Shown: in pieces, positions 10,148 to 21,105 of the stretch
How positions within the stretch are numbered: position 1 is the stretch's first letter
Layout: each line of letters begins with the position of its first letter
Assembly: GCA_023014485.1 (NCBI GenBank)
Contig: JAJOZX010000880.1
Location: forward strand, 629,501 to 693,500
Direction: 5' to 3'
Length of the DNA: 64,000 nt
Origin: Bathynomus jamesi
Lineage: Eukaryota; Arthropoda; Malacostraca; Isopoda; Cirolanidae
Program-made: the position numbers and the translations under genes
The notes under the pieces: model-generated
Told to the model about the DNA's origin: nothing
Databases searched by the model: none
The model's input: the letters and a program-made list of their open reading frames with translations, nothing else

Positions 10148-13009
10148 TTGTATATAATTTTGACAAATGCCATAACACTATAATCTGTTTATAAGCATAC
10201 TTCAATTTAATTCATTCTCAGTGGAACAGTCCAATCAATTATACAAGAAATTATTGCTTGCCACAAAAAATTAAGTTTTAAATAAATTAAAGAAGTCATA
10301 ATAGCCACTTCTTGATGCATGTAAAAAAATTCAGTTTTTAAGAAAAATATGAAACAATTATTCTTATCTTTTCTTTTACCTGCAATTCAAGACAAAGATT
10401 TTCATGATTAAATAAGTCTTCTTGACATATACTTTGTTCATAATCCAATGTTTCTTCTTTCACTTCGACTTCTAATTTAATGTCCATTATTTTCTTCCTT
10501 CAAACAATTTTTTTTTCAGTTTTTCTTATTTAACTAGAAAAGTACATTCCTTTTATTATCCCAATTTCAAGTAATACATTATAAATCTTAATATGATTTT
10601 AAATCAAACGAACTAAGTTTAAAATCATTATTAGGATTCATTGTGCATTACTTGAAATTGGGGTAATAAAAGGAATGCAGTTTTAAACATTTTCTAACTT
10701 TAATATTTTCATTATAGAATGACAAACCTTTGTTGTTTTAGCTGTTTTTCCATGTTCATGGCTTCAATTTTCTTCATAAGCATATAAAACTTCCCTCAAT
10801 TCTAATCCTCTTAAAAGTAGGATTAAGCCTACTTTGGTTACCCTGTATGATATACCTTCATGCATATCTATATCATGATGATGATGTGACCATGACATAA
10901 TGCAGTAGTGATTGGCCTGACAAGAATTACGCAATCTGTAAATGACTACTTTTGTAACTCCAGCTAAGCAACCTGTTATCCAACCTCCAAATAACCAACT
11001 TGTCCAGTTATCGAACTTTTCTAATATTAACTAAGATTGTTTCATTTTCAACTATCCAACCTTTGTAATTCATGAGCTGGTCACCAGGGGAGTTGTATGC
11101 ACTATCTGCACATGCTCAGATCACTTTTTGTCAGATGGTTAGCATCCTTTACACTGTAACCAAAATTAAATAAAAACAATACCATGAAGTGGGGTAACTG
11201 GGCCACATTTTTCTAGGTTTTTAATAAAAACAATATGGAAAAACTATACACCCTCACAACACAGTATATGTGGTACCTTTATTTCATAATTAAATATAAA
11301 TTATTAATTAATTGAATTAAATATCTATACAAAATTGCCTCGGGATTGGCAACATAGCCTATTGGGAATGAAATAATTGCCATACGTACAAAGAACCAGT
11401 ATGTATGCATCGAGCCTCACATAGCAACAAGAAAACCCAATTTAATGTTTAGTCTTCAAGAGAGAAGTAGACCAAACAAAATTTTGCCAGATCAGCAAAT
11501 AATGAAAATACAACATGAATAGGAACGGCGAATAGGAACAGCTCTCAGAGCTGTTTATGTACAACGAACGCTTTAAACAGGGAAGATGTGCTTTTGTCTT
11601 CCCTAAAGTTCTGAGTGAATTCCTTATAATAAACTTAATAACTAAAAAAAAAGGATAGGCCTATACCTTCAAGTGTTTAGATAGTGACTGCCTATATTAA
11701 TTACATCAAGTTAACTCATTGCATAGCTCCATCGTGGCAGCCCTACACCGAAAAAGATCGTGACAGCCTACATCGAAGCAAACTAAGACCCAGCAAAAAA
11801 TAAGGTGGGACAATTTCTTTTCGTTCACATATAGGCATCTAAAATCCCGACGCTAAAATTACCGTAAACAATTAAATATAAAGAGGTCCTTTAAAGACCT
11901 ACATATACATAACTCTCTAACGAAAAAACATAGGGCTTTTGTCAGTAACTCTCCACTCAAATCTGCTGGAAATTTCCAACGGATGAGGGTATCAGGCAAT
12001 CAACCCATAGCCCTATATAGTTTTTTCAAAAACAATATACATTATAATAGCAGTTTGTAATTCTAACAAAACTAAAGAAAGCCATTGGATAAGTAAAGTA
12101 GGAACACTTAACACCATTTGAAAACAATCCATTTAGGTATCTGACCATCTCCAGGTTCCATTAAGGATAGATAAGTTGTTTACTGTATCACACCTACTTT
12201 TCACAACAATTCATTAGTTCTATTCATAATTTCTAAGAACTCCAAGAAAACTATTTATCAATACTGATTATAGTACTGACATCTTTTTTTTTTAAGCATT
12301 TTTTTAAAGTTTCCTTTCATCTCCACAAAAACTTGTTATTTCTGCCTCCACAGAAACCCTATATTTCTGAATATGAAATTCCATCTGCCACTAATCTTTC
12401 TGCAAGCCCAGACACAAAATGTTTAACTGAATTTTTTTCCCTCTCCTTCCAGATGGTTTAAAGTTAGCAAACTAGTCTTCATATCTTTGATAGTTTTGTA
12501 TCTGGTCAGAAAAGACTCTCCTATCCAAACATGGAGATTTTCTCCAATTTGGCTGTTATCAACCAGTTTTGTTTAACCTGTCTACACTTAACAGGGTTGG
12601 CAATTTCCTAAGAAAGTGGCAAATATCAGGAAATACTGGGGAAAGACTGGAAAATTTACAATAAATCTGGTATATATACACCCCCAACCACATGGTAGAA
12701 CAACTAAAGTTTGGCTAAAGGCCTAATTTAAGAGAATTAAGGTAAGGCTATGATAGCCAACGGTACCCATTTTAAATTTCTTATTAATACTTGGATTATA
12801 TACTGTGATAAACCGGTTATTTTGGTTAGCTTGCTTCCTTATTAAGTATGTTATTTACTTTATGATGTTTTCATTAATCTAATCTATTGTATAGCATTCT
12901 AAATTTTTATTTTGTTTCAGATATGTATGTTTCATTTTGTTGAATAAAGCCTAAGGTTGTCAGGCTTCAATCATTCATGAGCCAAACTAGAGACTACCTA
13001 ATCTAACTA
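10148..13009. other. No gene seen
   Basis: About 2.9 kb without a credible reading frame on either strand. It contains the small fold-back at 10545-10677. A stretch near 10970-11070 (TTATCCAACCTCCAAATAACC) vaguely recalls Tigger-type ends, but no partner was found. Otherwise it is AT-rich with no recognisable element. Confidence 0.5.
10545..10677. repeat. 133-bp fold-back repeat
   Basis: Left arm ATTCCTTTTATTATCCCAAT pairs with right arm ATTGGGGTAATAAAAGGAAT. Homology continues inward for about 60 bp per arm with a short centre. Small palindromes like this are usually miniature DNA elements; no target duplication was identified. Confidence 0.85.
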
Positions 13010-13319
13010 CACTGAGTGGCAGAAAAATCAGCCCAGTTGGAATATTGCGAAAAGCAAACAAATGGACAACCTTTTGTTTATAAAAGTTTTAAAATATGAA
13101 AATATAGTCTGAGGCAACCAAATAATGAGACGAAACATCAGCTGCTGCGAACACATTAGCTGTAATGAATTTTCAACTTTTTAGGAATTTGACAGTCTGA
13201 CATTCAGTTGCTCTTAGACTGCTAGTGCCACTTTTTTCTTCCACTAGTGGGAGTAGGCATCTGCATTTAGTAACAGAAAGACTTCTAATTCTTTTGGGTT
13301 TCGGAATTGGACATTTACA

Positions 13320-13895
13320 ATGGATTTGAGTGCCATGAATGTTGCAAGAGTCATCACCCTAATTGAAGATGGTCAGAGCCAGCGTTATGTTACCAATGTG
13401 CTAGGAATTCCAAGAACAGTAGTTCGACATGTCTACCAACATTATGTGGAGACAGGAGAGTACATCCAAAAACCAGAATCTGGAAGATCGTGCTGCATAT
13501 CTGCCCATAACAATTGTTTCATTGTCTTGAATGTTTTGCAAGATCATCACTTGACTGCCACAAACATCCGCAATGAGCTGGAAAGGTCTGAAGACGTCAG
13601 TGTATCAGAGTGAACTGTTAGAAGGAGACTTATGGAAAGTGGCTTACATGCTAGACATTCAGCAATGGGCCTGGAATTGCTCTCACACCACTGCAATGAC
13701 CATCTTGCTTTCAATCATGAGCACATCAATTGGACTATGGTCCAATGGGGATGAGTACCGTACTGTTCACAGACAAATCAAGATTTAATCTTTGAACACC
13801 CAATGGATGGGAAAGTGTGTGGAGAAGAACAAGAGAAAGATTCGACCTGTGCACTTTTACAGAGAGGTTTGCTTTTGGAGGAGGCTCAGCAAGAC
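13320..13895 (+). pseudogene. Tc1-like transposase, partial
   Basis: The start at 13320 gives an N-terminal paired-like HTH (RVITLIEDGQSQRYVTNVLG, then RTVVRHVYQHYVETG), then GRSCCISAHNN and TATNIRNELE. After a stop (TGA near 13611, in place of Arg) the frame continues TVRRRLMESGLHARHSAMG. A shifted frame then gives VLFTDKSRFNL, the block with the first catalytic Asp, here with Lys in place of the usual Glu. Then come SVWRRTRERFDL and AFGGGS. The second and third catalytic residues are absent. Confidence 0.88.
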
Positions 13896-14050
13896 GAGCA
13901 TTGCAGTGGTGTGGGAGCAATTCTGGGCCCATTGCTGGTCATCTAGCATGTAAGCCACTTTCCATAAGTCTCCTTCTAATGGTTTGCTCCAATACACTGA
14001 CATTTTGAGACCTTTCCAGCTCATTGCAGACATTTGTGGCAGTCAATCAA
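13551..14050. repeat. Inverted repeat within the Tc1 remnant
   Basis: 13551-13700 (with GACTGCCACAAACAT and GCTTACATGCTAGA) recurs inverted at about 13905-14040 (with CATGTAAGCCACTTTCCATA and GCAGACATTTGTGGCAGTC). The minus strand therefore encodes the same Tc1 segment again. Arms are about 140 bp and diverged. Confidence 0.85.
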
Positions 14051-14110
14051 CAATCATGATAAAATACAATTTGATAGGCAATGAGAGGAGGCAGATGCCC
14101 ATATGTGTGA

Positions 14111-14927
14111 TGCAGTTTATGGGTTGGGGACACAGAGCTAAGATATCTGGGATGATCCCCAGTAAAGCACTTTCAAATTGGGCAATTAAGATACAAGGAG
14201 TGATAATGAAGACTACCGTACACTACAGTACTCCCTTCACCAAAAACCATGACTCTAATAACTGTTTTAACTTCCATCTTAATAGATGCATAAGCATCCT
14301 ACATAATCATAACTTAGCTTGTACAAAATATTGGTGGTTTAATTATTTAATAACATTTTGGAAAAAAAAAGTTTTCCTCACTATTATGTGGGTTTTTTAG
14401 GGGAAAAAAAAATGGGTGGGCTGCGCATTTAAAAAAAAAGTTTTATTTCCAATGCTGATAAGAAGGGCATTTTTGTGGGCCTTGGCCCCTCATTCCTGCA
14501 TTAAAAAAAAAAAAATTATTTATGTTGAATTTCAAGTCATGCATTTAGGTTACCAAAACATTAAATTTTATTATACTACAAGAAATGGTATCCTCTAACT
14601 CGCAAAATTGTTAACTAAAGATCTTAACTTCTAGGAAAAATTGAGTTACATTTGGTGTCAGTGAAAATTTACCATAAATTTTACCCAAAACCCATGTTTT
14701 TCTAAGTATTTTTTTCTTACAGATAAACTTTCCTTTATGCAATTAATAATTGACACTAGGAGAGAGCATGTGAGCAATGAGTGGGCCCTACCATCTATCA
14801 GCATATGGGGAAATTCAAATTAGCACTTGCTAACTTATAAAACTTTTCATTAATTTACAAAAAATGGGATAAATTAAAACCTCACTAACTTATGAATTGC
14901 TAATTAATGAGGGATACCTGTCATGGG
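14111..14927. other. No gene seen
   Basis: AT-rich spacer with several A runs. Short open frames here have no recognisable domain. Confidence 0.5.
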
Positions 14928-16867
14928 CAGTGGCGACTCGTGGTATAAATGTATGGGGGTGCAATTTCATAAAATTTATAATTTTTAGAATTCTAGTACA
15001 TAAACAATCACATGGTGCTTCCGTACGGTACTTATATGTCAAAAGAAGCCATAAATTTGTATTAAAAAAATATTTTAATAAAATATAAAAATAAATGTTG
15101 AATAAATTTACTCACATTATGATTTTCTTGTTGTAAATTATGCTATATAGACGAAATCCATTCTCCTTGTTTTCTGGCTTGCAAACAAGTCTATCACATC
15201 ATTTTCAAAAGATCCATTATGTGAAATATCTCTTTCAGTTGCTAGCATAATGAGTGCGTTCAATCTACCTTGAACCATGGTATTCCGAATAGCTATTTTT
15301 ATTCTTTTTAATCTAGAAAAGCATCGTTCAGCTTCTACAGATGCCATTGTAGTAGTTACTAAAATTCTTAGCAACTTTAGCATTTCTGTAAATGTTTCTT
15401 CCATTCCATTTTCAATGATGTACGGTACTTAAGAGAATCGAGAGCTCCTTTATGGGCACTAAAATCTTCTCTGCAATATACAACTTCTAGTTCTGATTTA
15501 AGTCTTGAGTTATTAAAAATGGGATAGACAATTATAGTTTTTCTAAAAGCATCTGTGGGAAATGAAGTTCTATAAAGTTGATAGTGTTCACGCTCGAAAA
15601 GTTGTGCTGCTACTAAATGACCAGTAAAGGAAAACCTGTCCTTGCACTGAGAAATTATTATGTCACACACTTCAAATGCAGAAGCTTTATTACTCACGTA
15701 ATAATGGGAATCATTTAATGATCTTGTTCTCTCTAACTCACACACATCAGACATTTTGGCAATTTCTTCGATTATCATGCTCATTTTATTTCTAATCTTC
15801 TCTATTTCTAATTGTAGTTTACTCACAGCTTGTTTTATGAGAATTACATCAGTGTTTCTTGTTTGGATTTTATTATAAAAACAGTCCACATGAGGCATTA
15901 TGTGGCGAAATACAGTGAGCCAAAATACAAATATAGGATCAGTCATTAGTCGTTGCAAATTTCCTGCTTGATCTCATGTTGCAGGTTGTTGAGTTTCATT
16001 TCAAATTTTTTCTAGGCATTCAAGCAGTGAATCTCTGTGTTCAAAAACCTTGTTTACTATTGATGTTAAAATTCCATCTTGTTTTAACAGTTTTTGGCAA
16101 TCGTTTTCCGATAATTTCATCTAATAATGGGCATCTCTGAGGAGAATGTGAAAAAAAGGTTGGAATTAATGATATATTTCTAAAGAACTCTCCTACTTCT
16201 GAAATTCGATATACTGACTGCGTCATTATTAAATTCATTTGATGAGCATAACAGTGTACATAGTGATGTAAAAAAACCGTTTTTTTTGTTTTTTGTTGTT
16301 TTTTTTGTTTTTTTTTGTTTTTTTGTTTTTTTTAATAATTAATATAGATATTGCCAATTTAATTATAAGGTATACTTTTGCAATGATATATATTATAAAA
16401 ATAAATAAATAAATAATAAAATAGGCCATATGGTACCAGTATAGAATGTCCTTTTCAGCCTATTTACAGAAAAAACTGGCCTCTTTCTTGCACTGAAAGT
16501 CTTGTATCTTGAGATCCATTAAACTTGCGAGAACACTGGCTGGGAGCTGACTGCCCATTGTCCAACCTTTCCAGGACTCTCCCATCCATGCCTCGGATTT
16601 TGAATCTCCCACTTAACTATCCTTTAGACCCGCGATGACATATTCCCCCCCCCCCCCATGAGACCATCCATATATATATATATATATACATACACATACA
16701 CCCATATACATATATACCAATATATACATAAATACTTATATACACATTTATATCTATTGTATACCCCATACACATGCATACATCCAGAATTCCAGATACA
16801 TACGCATGCATACTCACATATATACCTACACAAACTCATACACCTCTATTTCGCCCTTTCATTACCT

Positions 16868-17125
16868 CAGAGATCATTTAGCACATACAGTAATATCCAT
16901 ACAGCCAAAAGAAACCAATTAAGCACAGACAGAGCAGCAAAGCTAGTATTTATATCCCAAAATGCAAAATTCCAAGAAAGTGAAGTAAAACATGGTGCTA
17001 CATTGGCTTCGTCAACATTCAAATCTGCAATAAATACCAGTACCTATGATATTGAAACTATTTGCTTTAATCAATCTAGTGATAATGATTCTTCAATGGA
17101 AATAGAATCAGATAATGAAAGTTAA
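16868..17125 (+). pseudogene. hAT dimerisation-domain fragment
   Basis: The plus strand reads RSFSTYSNIHTAKRNQLS, then DRAAKLVFISQNAK, typical of the final hAT C-terminal helix region (RNRL, ASKLVFI). It ends in an acidic tail at the stop near 17125. The open frame upstream of 16860 is translated TA/CA microsatellite and not coding. This is all that remains of the inner element's transposase. Confidence 0.75.
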
Positions 17126-17194
17126 ACAGCATTAGGTTAACACAAAGGTTAAAGAAAGAGATGAATATTTATATTTTTTTTATTTTTCTATTTG

Positions 17195-17198
<4 letters not shown>

Positions 17199-17252
<54 letters not shown>
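17199..17252. repeat. (TA)n microsatellite
   Basis: Long uninterrupted AT dinucleotide run inside the inner hAT. A related, shorter run without the expansion lies near 17452-17462 in a degenerate duplicate of the surrounding sequence (GGTTAACA-AAAGGTT context at 17135-17200 and 17400-17460). Confidence 0.95.
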
Positions 17253-17256
<4 letters not shown>

Positions 17257-18959
17257 TGGTATTCTTGCCAATCACAATTATATCTATTGTTTTATACCAG
17301 TATTATGGATATTATACCAGTACCTGTGATATTGAAACTAGCATATATGCTCTACCCAATCTAGTGATGATTCTTCCATGGAAATGAAGGTTAACCAACA
17401 TTAGGTTAACAAAAAGGTTCAAAAAAAGGTGAATATTTTTTTTTCGATCTGGAATATATATACTGGTACTCTTGCCAATCACAATTATGTATATTGTTTG
17501 AAATGAGGAAGAATGTTTTATGTTCTAGTTAAAAAATATAGGTATATACATATAAAAAATGAGGGTTTGTTTTTCCTTTCTATTATATACTTTTTGTGTG
17601 ATTCAGTTTTTCTAAAAGATGACTATATATACATATACTAGGTATAACCGTATAAGCATGGTAGTATAGTAAATTATAGGTAATACTAATATACTTATTA
17701 GATTAAAGGAAGAAAAATATGGAATAAGTTTAAAACAATAAAAAACAAAAAAAAAAAAAAAAACAGACTATCTTCGTTTTAAACAAAAAAAACGACAAAA
17801 AAAACAAAAAAAATGACACAATAAAAAACGACTCACATCACTAAGTGTACATAATGTGCATTTGGGTACAGATTTTTTATAACAACATTTACATCACCAA
17901 TGTGTCCGCTCATAACTGTAGCACCATCATAACTTTGAGCAATCAATTTTTCTGAACAATGCGGTAAAATGGATTTTAATTGCTCAGAAATAACACTAGC
18001 TATGGATTCTGCGCTGTGAGAAGCTGGATTAAAAAGTCCCCAAAATCTTTCTTTCACATTGCCATCACATTCGTAGCATAAAACGATAGCTAATTGAAAC
18101 TCATTGGCTATATCAGAGGTTTCATCTGCAATAATGCCTACAAAACTGGTTTGCAAAATCTCTCTTAATATCTGCATCCTGCATATTTCCAATGAACTAG
18201 AAAGCAATTCATTCTGTATAATAGTCATTGAAGTTCCTTTAAATACCGTAGTCTTTTCCAAGTGATCTCTTAAAGTTGGATCCAATTCAGCAGAATATTC
18301 TATTAATCCTTTAAAAACTCCAGGGTTGATAGAATCAGAATTTTCATCATGACCCCTTAAGGGGATTTCAAAATTAGCACAAAATTTAATAGCTTTGATA
18401 ATTCTTTTTAAAATGTATCTATTTTTATTAACTTGTTCATTGTGACATTCAATCGTTTTCTTATAAGCAGAATCAAGATTTTCTTTTATATTTACTTTAC
18501 CTAGAACTGCTAAATTCGCGTCATTGTTTATGTGACTAGCTGATGCTTCATGTTTTCTTCCTATTTTGACCGATAGATGAGCTAAATCAGTCACTCCAAT
18601 ATTGGTCCAAGAATTATCACCTCCAAATAGTAAACACGGAAAACAAAATAATGCACTTTTTTTCTGGGCATCCACACAGCCATTTGTATCTTTTATATAA
18701 GTCACTGTTAAACTTTCGAGTGTATGGCTTATTATTCTTAATGGCTGACTGAATTATGTTTAAATTTGGAATAGGCCTTCTGAGTTGTTTTATTTTTAAT
18801 TTGTCTTCAAGTGTATATCTGGAAAACTTTTCATTTAACAGGCTTGACACACTATTCATTTTGAGGGTTAATTAATAATTCATAAATTATAGCACTCCAA
18901 ATAACTTAGATATTTAAACATTTAATGCACACATAAGTTCACAATTATCAGTCACAATA

Positions 18960-19084
18960 GACTCACAATAAGCTAGCGCGAATCCAACTGCCGCTCACAA
19001 GACTATTTGACTATAATAATGTACCACTGTATGACAACACAGACTCACAATACGCTAGCGCGAATCCAACTGCCGCTCACAAGA
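18960..19084 (+). repeat. Direct repeat near the hAT right end
   Basis: Two copies of a roughly 43-bp unit, containing GCTAGCGCGAATCCAACTGC and starting at about 18960 and 19041, lie about 82 bp apart in the subterminal region. Repeated subterminal motifs in hAT elements commonly serve as transposase binding sites; that role is inference. Confidence 0.9.
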
Positions 19085-20044
19085 GTACTTGTATTAACAT
19101 ATGCGGCTATGCCAGGCATACAATTCTAGTTAATTACAAATAAGTAATAATTTCAATAAAATACATATAAATGGCTTATATCATTATTACTGAAGTAACT
19201 ATTAGTAAAAATAAAGTTATTATAAAAAAAATTCGCAATTGTATTTATATTTTCATTACAACAGTAAAATATAATTTATATTTACTTGAGCGAAAAATCT
19301 ATCGCTCCATTCAGCTGCAATATTATTTTGTATTCAAACAGTGGTACGCTGTTTGAAGCTGTGCTATAAGTTTAGAATATTATGTACTGTATGAAGGCTT
19401 ACTCAAAATGCCTCATGAATCATGATATGCCACATGAATTTTTAAAATATATTTTAAGAATATTTATTTTAATATCTTAAAATTAATATATTTTTTATCT
19501 GTTAAATTAATATTTATCATTTCAAGCAAGGGGGAGCGACCGCTCCATCGCTCCTATACGCCAGTTGCCACTGGTCATGGGTTAAACAAAGCCTTTGAAA
19601 AAATGATTTTGTGGTTATTGTCACATATTACAAAGGATTTAGTTCTCAAAAAATGATAAAGCTTATAAAATGCCCATATTGTTTTATTTCTCATAATTTT
19701 TAATATATGTCGGGTGGCCAAAAAAAAATGCCTCGAGATTTGAACATCAATAACTTCAAAAATATGCAGTTCACACTCCCAAAATTTACATAACTTTTAC
19801 CTCAATCTATTGATAAGCCATCAAAAATTTCAGACCTCTACATAAAATACTTTTTCCAGAGCTGAGGGAACAATGAGGTATGGTGAAAAAAAATGAATAT
19901 CATAAACTGAAAAATTTTATTATTCACATCTTCTCAACAAATATGATCAATATGTCTGCTGTCCTGCTTACAAACTAATCTTAACCTTTTCTTCCACAAC
20001 ATGATACATTTTTTGATTTCTGCTGTTATTTTGTTCCAACATTC

Positions 20045-20996
20045 AAGTATTTTTTCTTTAATTGCATTTCTGTAAACTTTTCTGTTTGGCCTTCATAAAT
20101 CTTCTCTGCTAGTGTGTTCCATATGCAATAATCCATGGGATTGCAATTGGGTGATTGTGGGGGCCAGTCATTTTTCCAATGAAGTTGACTACATTCTGTT
20201 GTAGATAATCCTGTGTGAACTTGCTAGTATGAGCTGTAGCACCATTTTGTTGGAGTATGAAATTGTTTCCATAATACAGACACTGACAATTAGCCAAAAG
20301 ATTCTCCTCTCAGAGATTTACATTGGTTTCTGAATTAATTTTTATATTTTCTGAAATGAAATGAATTTTTGTCTTTCCATTCCACAATACACCTGCTAAT
20401 ACCATGATTTTTTTGGAAAACTGACTTGTCTCATGGTAAAGTCTCGATGGAGGAATGTCTTTCTTATGCCAACCATAAACATCATCATTCTGGGAGTTTC
20501 GAGTAATCTTGATAGTGAAATCTTTTTCATCTGTAAAAACTATTTTTTTTAACATCATTGGACAAAAATCTATCAAGCAATTTTCTCAAAAAATTTTCTT
20601 TTAGCTCTTCCATTGCTGTTATGTCTTGAAACATGGATCCTTTTAAATGCTTTAAGTACTACCATTCGCTGCATTCTTTGTATGGAACTTTGACTGATAC
20701 CGAAATTTCTTACAATTTTCCTCTGAGAGCAGTGTGACCCAGGTTGATCCTGTTGAGATAGGCTCATCATTTCAATCATTACTATCTTGTCTTCAGTGTA
20801 AACTGTTTTAGGCCAACCATTTCCACACTTCCGTACTGTCGAACTGGTTACTTTAAGTTTTTTAATTATCCTATTCACAGATGTAACATTACAAGTTATT
20901 CCTGGAAATTCCCTCAAACTTCTTGCCCCAGTCCATCTTTTTTCCAAGAAACACTTTTCAATCACTGCTTTTAGTTAGAACCATAATTTGAAGGGT
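20045..20996 (-). pseudogene. Mariner-type transposase, inactive
   Basis: The order on the minus strand is an N-terminal HTH region (RSLREFPGITCNVTSVNRII), a second HTH (QPGSHCSQRKIVRNFGISQS), and the first catalytic block KIVFTDEKDF near 20550. The second block is LQQNGATAHTS near 20240, where Asn stands in place of the expected Asp. After a one-base slip in an A run the third block is WPPQSPNCNPMDYCIW near 20130. About 37 residues separate blocks two and three, which suggests the DD37D (maT-like) group. The Asn substitution plus at least three frame changes make it dead. Confidence 0.88.
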
Positions 20997-21105
20997 AAGT
21001 TTAAAAAACAGTATTTAACCTCTTAAGCGTTAACGACATTATATCGTCTATCGGTGAGTATAAAAGTGAAAAAAGTGACGCTTAACAGGTTAAGATGGGC
21101 ATAGC

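Larger units (their letters stand above)
13010..14110 (+). mobile_element. Tc1-like transposon remnant folded on itself
   Basis: It likely starts at CACTGAGTGGCAG after a TA at 13008. It contains a Tc1-family transposase start (13320) and the first catalytic block, after which the sequence turns back and repeats part of the gene in inverted orientation (13905-14100). No right terminal repeat was seen, so the end is approximate. Confidence 0.7.
16261..17843 (+). mobile_element. hAT-like element nested in the ZMYM1-like hAT gene
   Basis: Terminal repeats read TAGTGATGTA on the left and, inverted, TAGTGATGTGAG on the right. A perfect 8-bp duplication AGTGTACA (16253-16260 and 17844-17851) comes from the YVH codons of the host hAT. 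It contains TA-rich microsatellites, poly-pyrimidine/purine tracts and the last part of a hAT transposase on the plus strand. Removing it and one duplication rejoins the host reading frame. Confidence 0.93.
15138..18859 (-). pseudogene. TTF-finger hAT transposase (DUF4371/ZMYM1-like), broken
   Basis: Reading from 18859 there is an N-terminal region, then after a one-base frame change a TTF-type zinc finger (CFPCLLFGG, W, H/H near 18640-18540). Next comes the DUF4371-like core (GIIADETSDIANEFQLAI, then QSYDGATVMSG), ending YPNAHYVH where the inner hAT interrupts at 17844. The frame resumes at 16252 as YVHCYAHQMNLIM, runs through a frameshift and stops near 16040-15960, then 15958-15377. It ends with the hAT dimerisation domain (ASVEAERCFSRLKRIKIAIR) at 15404-15138. 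Related host proteins in animals are ZMYM1-like; here the terminal repeats show it is a transposon. Confidence 0.92.
14928..19573 (-). mobile_element. hAT element with TTF-finger/ZMYM1-like transposase
   Basis: Ends CAGTGGCGACTCGTGGTATA and, inverted, CAGTGGCAACTGGCGTATAG. A perfect 8-bp target duplication GTCATGGG lies at 14920-14927 and 19574-19581. It holds a minus-strand transposase pseudogene and a second hAT (16261-17843) inserted into that gene. Net length without the insert and its duplication is about 3.06 kb. Confidence 0.95.

Noticed and set aside
16624..16880. Open frames rich in Tyr/Ile and Cys/Met around 16.6-16.9 kb
   Set aside because: They translate TA/CA microsatellite; only the part after 16868 has hAT similarity.
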